From Streptomyces sp. V3I8 (GTDB taxonomy: Bacteria; Actinomycetota; Actinomycetes; Streptomycetales; Streptomycetaceae), in the NCBI RefSeq assembly GCF_030817535.1, contig NZ_JAUSZL010000002.1, forward strand, positions 5,828,001 through 5,892,000: a DNA stretch of 64,000 nucleotides, in the 5' to 3' direction. The first letter of the stretch is position 1. Each line of letters opens with the position of its first letter. The position numbers and the translations under genes were made by a program. The notes under the pieces are model-generated. The model was not told where the DNA came from. It did no database searches and saw only the letters and a list, made by a program, of their open reading frames with translations. Below are positions 21,096 to 29,023 of this stretch, in pieces.

Positions 21096-22096
21096 CAGCC
21101 GACCAGCCAATTGGTGTCGAGGTAGACTATTTGGTTGACGGGGAGCGGGATGTCCTGGGGGAACACCGCCACGGCTCCGTTGGTGCGGAGCATGCATTCC
21201 AGGCCCCGGGTCACGCCGCCCAGCGCGGTGTACCAGTGGTGCCCCATCACCGGACGGAAGCCCGCCGGGACGTTGACGACGACGGCGCCGTTGGTCGGGA
21301 CGGCGACCGAGGTCCGGATGGCGCCCCGCAGGTGGACGACGGATCCGATCCGGCGGACCCCCGGTGTCTCGTTGTTGTACACGGCCCAGTTGGCGAGCAG
21401 GGTGACGGGAGCCCAGCCGGTGTCGTCGTTGACCGCCTGCCAGCCCACCGAACTGTCGTACCACTCCAGGTGGTTGGTGTCCCAGCGGTGGATGTACATC
21501 CCGGAGTAGGGGTACGTGGGCCGGCCGCTCTCGCCCGAGACCCGCAGGATGCCGCCGGCCGCGGCGACCCAGGGGCGCAGGTCGTCGATGTCGGCGGCGG
21601 CGACGGACGAGGCGTTCCTCGCGACCCTGATCCGGGCGAGCGGGACGAGGTCGCCGCTCACCGCCGGATCGGTGGGGGTGGCGGCGGCGGTTCCCTTGAC
21701 GAGCTCGACCGTCATGGCGGTCGTGGCGTCGCCGTACTGCGCGTCGCGCTGCCGGGCGACGACGAGGTCGTTGCGCGGGTTGGCGGTGTCGGCGGGGTTC
21801 GTGCCGAGGACGTCGAGGGTCTTCTGCTGGCCGAGGGTGACGAGGTAGGCGCCGGCCGCACTGGCCCGGGTCCCCTGGATCACGCCCTGGAACGGAGTGA
21901 CGGTGACCTTGCCGGAGACGGTGGCGGTGGCCTGGACCCGGCCGGGGTCCCCGGTGGCCGGCCGGAGGCCGCTGCGGGCCTGGACCGGGCCGGCCCCGGG
22001 CGCGGCGAGCGCGCCGGTGGCGAGCCGGGCGTCCTCGGCGTCGACGAACCCGCCGGAGACCCAGCCGGAGTCGCGTTCTGGAGTGGGCGTGCTCAT
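21095..22096 (-). CDS. Phage tail fibre/receptor-binding-like protein (copy 2)
   Basis: 333 residues. The N-terminal ~190 are shared with the next protein upstream: RDSGWVSGGFVDAEDARLAT, VTPFQGVIQGTRASAAGAYL, QKTLDVL, DIDDLR. The C-terminal ~140 differ and contain RIGSVVHLRGAI, VPAGFRP and a beta-rich end, typical of a receptor-binding head domain. The two proteins look like a tandem duplication with exchanged C-termini. Translation of the next gene is coupled through ATGA. Confidence 0.75.
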   Translation of the reverse strand: MSTPTPERDSGWVSGGFVDAEDARLATGALAAPGAGPVQARSGLRPATGDPGRVQATATVSGKVTVTPFQGVIQGTRASAAGAYLVTLGQQKTLDVLGTNPADTANPRNDLVVARQRDAQYGDATTAMTVELVKGTAAATPTDPAVSGDLVPLARIRVARNASSVAAADIDDLRPWVAAAGGILRVSGESGRPTYPYSGMYIHRWDTNHLEWYDSSVGWQAVNDDTGWAPVTLLANWAVYNNETPGVRRIGSVVHLRGAIRTSVAVPTNGAVVVNVPAGFRPVMGHHWYTALGGVTRGLECMLRTNGAVAVFPQDIPLPVNQIVYLDTNWLVG

Positions 22097-22121
22097 GAGA
22101 ATGCCTCTTCCGGTCGGGGTG

Positions 22122-23204
22122 TCACGGAACGGGGAGGGCCAGCACGCGCAGGCCGGTGTAGTGCGCGGCGGGCGAGAACACGGCCGCGGTACCGGTCGTC
22201 ATGCCGCCGCCCCGGGCGACGTACTGCGTCAGCACCAGCTGCGTGGCCGCGGGGAGCAGCCGGTGGCCGCTGGCCACGCTGGTGGTGATCCCCGTGGGAC
22301 CGCCGTGGAAGCAGGCCAGGGCCGTGGCCGTGCCGTCCTGCTCGCGCACCACGTGGTCCCACCGCTCGTTGGGACCCGAGGTCTGCGCGGTCAGCTGCGC
22401 CGTCACCAGGAGCATCCGGGGGTAGGGCGCCGCCGCCACGGTCACCTGGTTGAAGGTGTACCCGGTGGCTCCCGCCGATCCGTTGGTCAGCGGCCAGCCC
22501 GCGTCGGCCGGGCCGAAGAACTGGAGCGCGCCCGTGGCCGCCGGACGCCAGGCGGTGCCGGCCCGGACGAGGTCGAGCCCGGTTTCGAGGTCGTACAGCC
22601 GCTGCCCCCCGTAGCCGTCGGCAGGCAGCGACTCGTGGACCTGGAGGGGGAGCACCCCGCCCGCGGCGACCGTGGAGACCCGCAGGTCCTTGATGTCGTC
22701 CTTGGTGACGGATCCCGCGTTCGCCCGGACGGTGATCGCGGCGAGCGGAAGGTGGTCGCCGGTGACCGTGGGCGCGACCGGGGTCACCGCGGCCTTGCCC
22801 GCCACCACCCGGACGACCATGCCGTCGCTCTCGTCGCCGTACTGCCGGTCGGTCTGCTGGGCGACGACGAGGGCGATGCGCGGGTTGGAGGGGTCGGCCG
22901 GGGCCGCGGTCAGCACGTCGAGGGTCTTCTGCCGGGCGAGCGTGATCAGATACGCGCCCGCGGCGGTCGTACGGGTGCCCTGGACGACCCCCTGGAAGGG
23001 CCGGACCGTCACGTTGCGCGAGGGCGTGGACGCCGCCTCGACCTGGCCGGGACTGCCGGGGCCGGGTCTGATGCCCGTGCGGGCCGCGATCGGGTTGCCG
23101 GGGTCGGCCGCCGCCGAGGCGAGCACGCCGGTGGCGAGCCGGGCGTCCTCGGCGTCGACGACGCTGCCGGAGAGCCATCCGGAGTCGCGCTCGAAGTCAG
23201 CCAT
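22122..23204 (-). CDS. Phage tail fibre-like protein (copy 1)
   Basis: 360 residues. It shares its N-terminal half with copy 2 (RDSGWLSGSVVDAEDARLAT, VRPFQGVVQGTRTTAAGAYL, DIKDLRV). That shared region resembles baseplate or fibre attachment domains. The C-terminal ~170 residues are unrelated to copy 2 by eye, are beta-rich, and contain QFFGPADAGWPLTNGSAG. It lies right after the distal tail gene, where fibre and receptor-binding proteins usually are. Confidence 0.75.
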   Translation of the reverse strand: MADFERDSGWLSGSVVDAEDARLATGVLASAAADPGNPIAARTGIRPGPGSPGQVEAASTPSRNVTVRPFQGVVQGTRTTAAGAYLITLARQKTLDVLTAAPADPSNPRIALVVAQQTDRQYGDESDGMVVRVVAGKAAVTPVAPTVTGDHLPLAAITVRANAGSVTKDDIKDLRVSTVAAGGVLPLQVHESLPADGYGGQRLYDLETGLDLVRAGTAWRPAATGALQFFGPADAGWPLTNGSAGATGYTFNQVTVAAAPYPRMLLVTAQLTAQTSGPNERWDHVVREQDGTATALACFHGGPTGITTSVASGHRLLPAATQLVLTQYVARGGGMTTGTAAVFSPAAHYTGLRVLALPVP

Positions 23205-23244
23205 GCGGGCGTTCCTTCTGTCTGTGGGGCCGGGGGAGAGGATT

Positions 23245-24105
23245 TCAGAGCCAGGCGTCGCGCCACTCGGCGGTCAGCCGGGCGGCCGGGGTGTGGTCGC
23301 GGGCACGGAAGAGCACGGGCGTTGCGCCCGGCCGGAGCGGGAACCAGTCCGAGCCGGGCAGCAGGGTGGCGCGGCGCGAGGCGGTGCCCTGGAGCAGGAC
23401 CGAGCGCGCGTCGGTGTCGACGAGCAGGAACTCGCCGTCCTCGAGGCTCAGGTCGAAGGCCAGTTCCTCACCGGTCCCCGTGTTGCTGATCACCGGCTGG
23501 ACGCAGGGCCCGGCGATCCGCCAGACCGGCCAGGTCGGGACGGTGCCCTTGTTCTCCAGCAGCAGCCGGCCGCCGGAGGAGCCGCTGCCGAAGTCCAGCG
23601 GGAAGGTGAGCGGGAAGGCGATCCCGCCGCTGGAGGAGGGCAGCGGGCAGGCGCTGACGTTCAGTCCGTACGAGTACCGCAGCGGGTCCGGCGCCGTCAT
23701 GGTCAGGGAGAACTCGAAGGCCCCGGACCTCCGGTCGACGATCTTCGTCTCCGCGGTGAGCCGGACCAGCGCCCTGCGGGTCCGGTGCGGTTCGGTGACG
23801 ACGAGCGGCAGCAGCGTGCTCCCGTCGGCGAGTACGGCGGCCAGGCGGTCCTTGGCCGCTTCCCGTGCGGCCCGTTCGGGGGCGATGGCCATGCCTTCCA
23901 GGGTGATCACGCGGGGGCCCCGGTAGGAGGGGGCGTCGAAGGCGCCGTGCCGCTCGGGGCGGTCGGTCAGGGTGAGCCGGACCGGCGGGGTGGCGGCCCA
24001 GCCCTGCTCAGCGGTGACCCACCACTCGACCTCGTCGTCGTCGACGGTGTTGCCGGCCCAGCCGTCGACCTCGAACACCGGCTGCTGGAGCTGCCGCGCG
24101 GTCAT
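23245..24105 (-). CDS. Phage distal tail protein (Dit-like)
   Basis: 286 residues. Typical distal tail features: an early mixed beta domain with GPRVITLEGMAIAPERAAREAAKDRL, a central AFEFSLTMTAPDPLRYS motif (the conserved MxAxDP of this family) and a late galectin-like beta domain. Dit proteins form the hexameric hub that joins the tube to fibres. Its ATG overlaps the tape measure stop (ATGA), the standard siphophage order of tape measure then Dit. Confidence 0.8.
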   Translation of the reverse strand: MTARQLQQPVFEVDGWAGNTVDDDEVEWWVTAEQGWAATPPVRLTLTDRPERHGAFDAPSYRGPRVITLEGMAIAPERAAREAAKDRLAAVLADGSTLLPLVVTEPHRTRRALVRLTAETKIVDRRSGAFEFSLTMTAPDPLRYSYGLNVSACPLPSSSGGIAFPLTFPLDFGSGSSGGRLLLENKGTVPTWPVWRIAGPCVQPVISNTGTGEELAFDLSLEDGEFLLVDTDARSVLLQGTASRRATLLPGSDWFPLRPGATPVLFRARDHTPAARLTAEWRDAWL

Positions 24106-25301
24106 CGCTTGGCCGCCCAGGCGAGTTCGCGGGCGGTGATCCGGCCGATCTCGTACTCGGACTGCCCGGGGCGGGGGTGGACGTTGACGGTGACGGGGGA
24201 GGCCGCGCCGCTGCCGGCGCCGTGGCCCGCCGGCCGGGCGGCGGTACCGGCGAGGGCGTACCCGGGTCCGATCACACTGCGCGCGGTGGCGGTGGCGAGC
24301 CGTCCGGCGGCCCCCGCCACCCGGTTCCCGGCGCCCTCCATGCCGAGGGCCAGGCCTTCGCCGATGTTGCCGCCGAAGCCCATCATCACCTTGGACGGAC
24401 TGGAGATGCCGAGGATGCTGCGGATGGGGCCGGGGATGGTGTCGACGATGAACCTCTTGACGGTCTGGAGCAGGGCCGAGGCCGAGTTCCTGATGCCGTT
24501 GACGAGTCCCATGACGAGGTCACCGCCCAGGCCCGTGAGCCGGCCGGGCAGTTCGGCGAAGAAGCCCCAGATCTTCCCGGGAATCCCCCGCAGGAAATCG
24601 ACGGCAGCGTTCCACTTGTCGACGATCCAGTCCCGCACCGTTGCGACGGCCTCCTTGATCCGGTCCCAGTGCTTCACGATCGCCAGCACGGCGATCCCGA
24701 CGGGTCCGGTGAGGATGGCGACGAGCAACGGCCAGTTGGCCTTCAGCCAGTTGACGACGTTCTTCCCGGCGTCGATCAGCCAGTTGACGGCGACCGACGC
24801 CCCCTTCATGACCGTCCCCACCACCTGCCCGATCACCTTGAACGCCGCCTGCATGACGGCCTGCACGGTCTTGGACTGCATCGCCATGTCGACGAGCTTG
24901 GTGATGAGGGGCATGACGAGGGCGAGGATCGCGCCGAGGATGTTGGCCTTCATGGCGGTGTTGAGGCCGCGCTGGGCGGTGGTGGCGGTGCGCAGCCCCT
25001 GGCTGAACCGGGAGAACAGCCCGCCGCCCGACGCCGCGCTGCGCCCCGCCCGCTGGACGTCGGCGGAGGCCCGGGTGGCGGCGGTCCGCATCTGGTTGAG
25101 CCCGCCGCTCGCCTGCGTGGCGGCGCTCCGCAGCCGGCCGGTGGCGGTACCGGCCTGCGTCGCGGCGCTCCTGAGCCGGTCGACCGAACCGGCGGCACCG
25201 GTCACCGCGGTCCGCATGCGGGTGACGGCACTGCCGGTGCCGGTGGCCGCGGTGCGCATCTGGTTCAGCGCCCGGCTGACCGATACGAGTGACGTCTGCA
25301 T
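24102..25301 (-). CDS. Short phage tape measure protein
   Basis: 399 residues. The first ~115 are repeated helical units (variants of RMRTAVTGAAGSVDRLRSAA) that should form a long helix. Then come hydrophobic segments (ILGAILALVMPLITKL, LLVAILTGPVGIAVLAI) and the conserved end GISSPSKVMMGFGGNIGEGL seen in actinophage tape measures. It sits between the chaperones and Dit, as expected. At about 0.15 nm per residue it would set a tail of only ~60 nm. The start has a GGAG ten bases upstream. An ATG at 25356 in another frame overlaps the previous stop. Confidence 0.85.
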   Translation of the reverse strand: MQTSLVSVSRALNQMRTAATGTGSAVTRMRTAVTGAAGSVDRLRSAATQAGTATGRLRSAATQASGGLNQMRTAATRASADVQRAGRSAASGGGLFSRFSQGLRTATTAQRGLNTAMKANILGAILALVMPLITKLVDMAMQSKTVQAVMQAAFKVIGQVVGTVMKGASVAVNWLIDAGKNVVNWLKANWPLLVAILTGPVGIAVLAIVKHWDRIKEAVATVRDWIVDKWNAAVDFLRGIPGKIWGFFAELPGRLTGLGGDLVMGLVNGIRNSASALLQTVKRFIVDTIPGPIRSILGISSPSKVMMGFGGNIGEGLALGMEGAGNRVAGAAGRLATATARSVIGPGYALAGTAARPAGHGAGSGAASPVTVNVHPRPGQSEYEIGRITARELAWAAKR

Positions 25302-25352
25302 GAGGGATGGGCTCCGTCGCTGTCGCCGTGATGATCGTCATGAAACGAACCG

Positions 25353-26231
25353 TCATCGCCGCAGGGCCTGTTCGAGTCCGTTCATCTGGTTGCGCAGGCT
25401 CTCGATGGACCGGCTCGCACTTGTCGCGCCGCGTTCCAGGGCGCCGACCCGCTGCATACCGGTTCCGACTTCCTTGTCCAGCCTGCCGACCTGCTTGCGG
25501 CCTCTGTCGATCTCGCGGTCCAGGGCGCGGACCTTCCCGAGAGCCTCGTCGGTCCTGGTGCGCACGGCCCTGCTGCGGTCGTCCGCGCTGTGCGCGACCT
25601 GGCTCACCCTGCCGACCCTGGTGTCGAGGGTGGTGATGCGCCGGTGCAGTTGCTGGTTGTCGCCCAGGAGCTTCTGCCTGATGTTTTCGACCTTGGCCCG
25701 GAAGTCGCTGATCTCACGTCGCAGTTGCTGGTTCCCGGTCTGCTGGGTCCGGCGGATGCCGGACTCGACGGTGGTCAGGTCCTGCTTCAGGCGTGCCACC
25801 GCCCCCTTGACCGCCCGGATCTCCTTCAGGAGGTTCTCGGGCTCCTGCTCCTTGAGTTCCTTCTTCCTCCCGTCCGAGCGGAACAGGTTCTGGAGCATTG
25901 CGTCGTAGCGGTCCTGGATACCGAAGATCTTGACCGGGTCGAAGACGTTGAATTCGGCCTTGAGCCCGTTGACCGCGAGGTTGAGACCCGCGAGTTCCGA
26001 CTTGAGACCGCTGATCGGCGTCTGCGCCATCCAGGCGCGCTGGATGGCTTCTTCGGACTCCGTCCGGGCCTTCTGGAGCTCCTGGACCGTGGTCCGCAGA
26101 CCTGCGAAGTGGGAGTCGACGGAGGTTCTGAGGAGGTCGACCCGGTTGTCGACGGCATGGGTGAAGAGCTGTGATCCGACGAATTCAGTGACCCAGCCGG
26201 GGATTTTGTTTTCCGGAGGTGGAGTCGCCAT
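25353..26231 (-). CDS. Long coiled-coil protein of the tail module
   Basis: 292 residues. The N-terminal ~60 are globular (IPGWVTEFVGSQLFTHAVDN). From about residue 95 to the end nearly all of it is charged heptad sequence, for example LRREISDFRAKVENIRQKLL and RKQVGRLDKEVGTGMQRV, so it should form a long coiled coil. It lies between the chaperones and the tape measure, where phages usually have nothing, and could be a second tape-measure-like or scaffold protein. No family name is claimed. GGAGG precedes the ATG. Confidence 0.78.
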   Translation of the reverse strand: MATPPPENKIPGWVTEFVGSQLFTHAVDNRVDLLRTSVDSHFAGLRTTVQELQKARTESEEAIQRAWMAQTPISGLKSELAGLNLAVNGLKAEFNVFDPVKIFGIQDRYDAMLQNLFRSDGRKKELKEQEPENLLKEIRAVKGAVARLKQDLTTVESGIRRTQQTGNQQLRREISDFRAKVENIRQKLLGDNQQLHRRITTLDTRVGRVSQVAHSADDRSRAVRTRTDEALGKVRALDREIDRGRKQVGRLDKEVGTGMQRVGALERGATSASRSIESLRNQMNGLEQALRR

Positions 26232-26244
26232 CGGTGTCCTGTCA

Positions 26245-26670
26245 TCACGGGGAACTGAGGAACGCCAGAATCTCGGTCGGGCTCGCGGCGGGGCGGGGCG
26301 TGCCGGCCGCCGCCTCGGCCTCCGGTCCGGTCCGGGCCGGACGGCCGTCCGGTCGCGGCAGTGGGTCCGGGTAGGGCGCCGGCGCCGTGTCCTCGTCCCG
26401 GTTGACCGTCGCGAACATCCAGTTGGCGACGGCCAGGTGGTCGACGACCGCGGCGAGGAGGTGGTCGGTGACCGTCCAGTCCGCCTGCTCGCCGTGGACC
26501 GCCCGGGCGAAGGACGAGTCGGCGGGAAGGTGTTCGGTCAGGACACGCAGGCGGCGGGAGGAGAGGCGGCCCCGGTACCAGTCGAGGAGGTCGACCCCGT
26601 AGTGGCGGAGCAGATCCGCCTCCAGCGCCTCGGCGTGCTCCTCGACCAGCGCACCGAGGCTCAGCCTTCC
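26245..26670 (-). CDS. Tail assembly chaperone GT extension (read by -1 frameshift)
   Basis: An open frame of 141 codons with no ATG or GTG start with a Shine-Dalgarno near its beginning, in the -1 frame relative to the upstream 96-residue protein. It encodes VEEHAEALEADLLRHYGVDL, DWYRGRLSSRRLRVLTEHLP and WTVTDHLLAAVVDHLAVANW, the pattern of actinophage second tail assembly chaperones. After a -1 slip at GGGGGAA the fused product would have 235 residues. It is not a standard start-to-stop ORF, so ORF callers will miss or mis-start it. Confidence 0.82.
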   Translation of the reverse strand, partial: GRLSLGALVEEHAEALEADLLRHYGVDLLDWYRGRLSSRRLRVLTEHLPADSSFARAVHGEQADWTVTDHLLAAVVDHLAVANWMFATVNRDEDTAPAPYPDPLPRPDGRPARTGPEAEAAAGTPRPAASPTEILAFLSSP

Positions 26671-26951
26671 CCCAGCGTCATGCCCGTCTCGCTGCCGTAG
26701 GCCTCCAGGATCGCGGAGACGTCCTGAACGCTGGTGTCGTACTTGCAGAAGCGCTCGAACTGCTCGGGACCGAGCAGCAGGGCCAGCAGCCCGTCGATAT
26801 CGTTGTCCTCCAGCGTGGCGATCTGCTTGGCGACGTTGCGCGAGAACTCGGTGGGCAGACGGAACACGTCCTCGTCCACCTCGAACTCCCAGTCCTTCCC
26901 GACGGTTTCGAGACGCTGGGCGCGGGCGGCATTGACGTTGAAACGGGCCAT
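26661..26951 (-). CDS. Tail assembly chaperone G
   Basis: 96 residues starting MARFNVNAARAQRLE, with FRLPTEFSRNVAKQIATLED, FERFCKYDTSVQDVSAILEA and the end MTLGEG. This matches the first chaperone of actinophage tail modules, which binds tape measure protein during tail assembly. The stop codon follows the slippery heptamer by three bases, so most ribosomes make this short form and a minority shift into the GT frame. Confidence 0.85.
   Translation of the reverse strand: MARFNVNAARAQRLETVGKDWEFEVDEDVFRLPTEFSRNVAKQIATLEDNDIDGLLALLLGPEQFERFCKYDTSVQDVSAILEAYGSETGMTLGEG
26667..26673 (-). promoter_or_regulatory. Probable -1 programmed ribosomal frameshift site
   Basis: On the minus strand the end of the G gene reads CTG GGG GAA GGC TGA. 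The heptamer G GGG GAA lets the P-site tRNA re-pair perfectly with GGG after a one-base backward slip, with the A-site codon becoming GGA. The GT frame is open from here to 26245. The layout is the conserved G/GT arrangement of siphophages. Confidence 0.75.
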
Positions 26952-26993
26952 GACGGGCGGCTCCTCGCGGTGGACGAACGGGCGGGCGGGTCC

Positions 26994-27569
26994 TCAGGCT
27001 GCGCTGAGGCTCGGATCCTTCATCAGGAACGTCGCCAGCGGGGCACCGTTCACCGTGGCCAGTGCCGTGAACGTGACGCCCAGTTTCACGGGCGCCGTAC
27101 GGACGAGGGAGATCTCCTCCGTCTCGGTCACCTGACCCCGGCCGACGATCAGCCGGTACGTCACGTCACCGCCGTCGGCGAACTCCAGTCCGAGCATCCG
27201 CTCGTCGAACTTCGGCTCGGCCTCCAGGTCGTACTTGTAGAGGCCGGACCCGGCCGCGGTCTCCTTGACCTGCCCGCCGCCGAAGAAGAACGGCAGGGTG
27301 TCCTCGTTCAGCTGGAGGAGCTGGAACTTGAAGCTGAGGTCGCGGTCGGAGTAGACGAACCGGGCCGCACTGACGCTCTGCCAGGTGTCCACCGGGTCCA
27401 GCTTGTCCTTCTTGGAGATCTTGATCCCGTCGGTGGTGGTGTAGCCGAGGTCCTTCCAGCCGGCTCCCCACGCGGCGCCGGTGTCGGCGGGCGGTGCGGT
27501 GGCGAGCGGGGCGATGAGCACACGGCCACTGCCCGCGACCCGGATCTCCTTGGCGTTCGTTCCGGCCAT
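26994..27569 (-). CDS. Major tail tube protein
   Basis: 191 residues from the ATG five bases after AAGGAG. Tail-tube features include the early GSGRVLIAPLATAPPAD, DGIKISKKDKLDPVDTWQSV (common in actinophage tube proteins just before the insertion loop), FKFQLLQLNEDTLPFFFGGG and a C-terminal strand pair with TEEISLVRTAPVKLGVTF. The next gene downstream is the tail chaperone, the canonical order. It would polymerise into the non-contractile tube. Confidence 0.85.
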   Translation of the reverse strand: MAGTNAKEIRVAGSGRVLIAPLATAPPADTGAAWGAGWKDLGYTTTDGIKISKKDKLDPVDTWQSVSAARFVYSDRDLSFKFQLLQLNEDTLPFFFGGGQVKETAAGSGLYKYDLEAEPKFDERMLGLEFADGGDVTYRLIVGRGQVTETEEISLVRTAPVKLGVTFTALATVNGAPLATFLMKDPSLSAA

Positions 27570-27627
27570 CACTGCTCCTTGGTTGGGAGAGGGACACGAC
27601 GTGCTGAAGTGGGTGGAGGCCGGCGGC

Positions 27628-28035
27628 TCAGGCCGGGCGGACCACCAGGCGGGTGGTCGAGACGTAACGGTTGGCGGTGGCGTGCCGGTAGTCGGGCAGC
27701 CAGCGCGGACCGTCCTCCTCGACCACGTCGACGACGGTCGCCGCGCCGTGCACGGCTCCCCGGAGCTGGAGCATCAGGGCGCGGGCGACCAGGGAGACGG
27801 TGTGGGCCACGGCCTTCGAGGGGCCGTACACCTCCAGATCGACCAGCGGGTTGTCGAGCCGCGGGTCCTCCGCCCAGGCCCCGCCGACCCGGGAGACCAG
27901 CACGGCGCGCTGCGAGCCGTCGAATCCGGCGGGCGGCTGGACGTCCACGACGACCCCCGCCAGCTCGCTCCTGTCCTTGAGGAGATCGACGACCAGCCGC
28001 TCCACGTCCGGGAAGGTGATGTACGGCTCAGTCAT
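27628..28035 (-). CDS. Tail terminator/tail completion-like protein
   Basis: 135 residues. Order and pattern (MTEPYITFPDVERLVVDLLK, then DVQPPAGFDGSQRAVLVSRV, LVDLEVYGP, VVDVVEEDGPRWLPD) fit small tail terminator or minor capsid-tail completion proteins, which cap the tube at the head end in siphophages. Such a gene always comes just before the tube protein. If no head is made here, this protein would close the tail end. Its start overlaps the end of the upstream 49-residue gene. Confidence 0.72.
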   Translation of the reverse strand: MTEPYITFPDVERLVVDLLKDRSELAGVVVDVQPPAGFDGSQRAVLVSRVGGAWAEDPRLDNPLVDLEVYGPSKAVAHTVSLVARALMLQLRGAVHGAATVVDVVEEDGPRWLPDYRHATANRYVSTTRLVVRPA

Positions 28036-28177
28036 CGCCGGACTCCGGCTCGGGGTCCGCCTCCTCCGCGGGCCGGGCGATCACCCCGAGCGCCTCTCGT
28101 GCGGTCTCGTCGCTCACCTCGACCACATCGCCGGGCTCATGCCCGTTCCACCAGTAGGTCAGCAGGATTTTCGGCAC
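28028..28177 (-). CDS. Small head-tail connector-region protein (49 aa)
   Basis: GTG at 28177 follows a strong GGGGGAGG Shine-Dalgarno. The product begins MPKILLTYWWNGHEPGDVVE and ends in an acidic tail. Small proteins with an NGHxPGDxVxV motif are common in the connector region of siphophages. Its stop lies inside the start of the terminator gene, so the two are translationally coupled. It is the first gene of the tail operon. Confidence 0.7.
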   Translation of the reverse strand: MPKILLTYWWNGHEPGDVVEVSDETAREALGVIARPAEEADPEPESGDD

Positions 28178-28570
28178 AGCACCTCCCCCGAGTGTTCGCT
28201 GTACGGCTGCCGTCGCAGCAACTACCGGAATCTCAACTTCCGTAAATATTCGGCTAGTTGACTGCTCAGAAGTGCAAAGGTAACCAATGCCCCCAGGGGG
28301 AGGCGGGTCGCTTCATGTTTCGGATGGGTAACGATTGGCCGTTCGGGGCGGGAGTCTCCGGTTGCCCGCGGGAGGCGCCGTGGCCGCACCCGTCGCCGAC
28401 CGACGCGGATCCCGGCCGGCGGCGGGACGCGGACGGCTCCCGCCGCGTACGGTTCGGCGCATGTCCGGGTGGCGCGCATCCGGCGACCCCGGAAACCCCC
28501 GGTCGCTGACGCGCTCCGCCGTCAGCGGCGGAACCGGGTCGGGGACCGCCTGGGAACCGAGGGGTGCCGG
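28178..28570. other. Intergenic region with AT-rich patch and divergent promoters
   Basis: Bases 28215-28320 are clearly less GC-rich than the surroundings and mark the upstream edge of the tail operon. On the plus strand TTGACT at 28258-28263 with TAACCA 17 bases later is a fair promoter, followed by the palindrome CCCCCAGGGGG near 28290-28300. No clear promoter for the minus-strand tail operon was found. An ORF on the plus strand through 28258-28509 has weak coding character and is not called. Confidence 0.4.
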
Positions 28571-29023
28571 ATGAGCGGGGAGCAGGGCGGCGCGGGCTGG
28601 GACGAGCGGGCGCCGGGTGTGCTCCGGCTGCCGTCCGGGCGGCTGGTACGGGGCCGGGGGCTGCGCGGTGCACCGGATCCCGAGGAGGTCCGCCCGACGT
28701 ACGGCGTCTACCTCCTCGGCCATGAGCCGCCCGGAGTCCCCTGGGAGGCGCGGTGGGTGAAGTGGCCCGACTTCCGGCTGCCCGGCGACCGGGCCCGGGC
28801 GCGGAGGGTCCTGGCGGAGGCCTGGGAGCGGGCCGCGGACCCCGCCGAACGCGTCGAGGTCGCCTGCTGGGGAGGCCGGGGGCGCACGGGCACGGCTCTG
28901 TCCTGTCTCGCCGTCCTGGACGGCGTGCCGGCCGGGGAGGCCGTGGAGTTCGTCCGGCGGCACTACGACCGCCGCGCCGTGGAGACGCCGTGGCAGCGGT
29001 CGTACGTACGCAGGTTCGCGTAG
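28571..29023 (+). CDS. Protein-tyrosine/dual-specificity phosphatase-like protein
   Basis: 150 residues. The C-x5-R active-site loop is present as CWGGRGRTGTAL (about residues 98-109), a variant of HCxxGxxRTG in which the usual His before Cys is Ala. A WPDFRLP segment upstream could carry the general acid Asp. The ATG at 28571 follows a GAGGGG Shine-Dalgarno. It lies between the tail module and the DUF2637-like pair, and may be unrelated to both. Function as a phosphatase is likely but not certain. Confidence 0.75.
   Translation: MSGEQGGAGWDERAPGVLRLPSGRLVRGRGLRGAPDPEEVRPTYGVYLLGHEPPGVPWEARWVKWPDFRLPGDRARARRVLAEAWERAADPAERVEVACWGGRGRTGTALSCLAVLDGVPAGEAVEFVRRHYDRRAVETPWQRSYVRRFA

Noticed and set aside
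24520..25356. ORF starting with an ATG that overlaps the coiled-coil gene stop (ATGA)
   Set aside because: Its sequence past ~25 residues is an out-of-frame shadow of the tape measure gene. The tape measure frame has clear protein features.
22672..25908. 1078-codon plus-strand frame across the tail genes
   Set aside because: Antisense to tail genes with ATGA couplings. Composition is shadow-like and has no domain.
19730..28177. Contractile injection system (R-type tailocin or eCIS)
   Set aside because: No sheath, baseplate wedge, spike or AAA ATPase gene is present. The chaperone, tape measure and distal tail pattern is siphovirus-type.
28258..28509. Plus-strand ORF upstream of the phosphatase-like gene
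   Set aside because: No convincing Shine-Dalgarno, an unusual residue mix and no recognisable pattern. Likely a chance open frame in GC-rich DNA.
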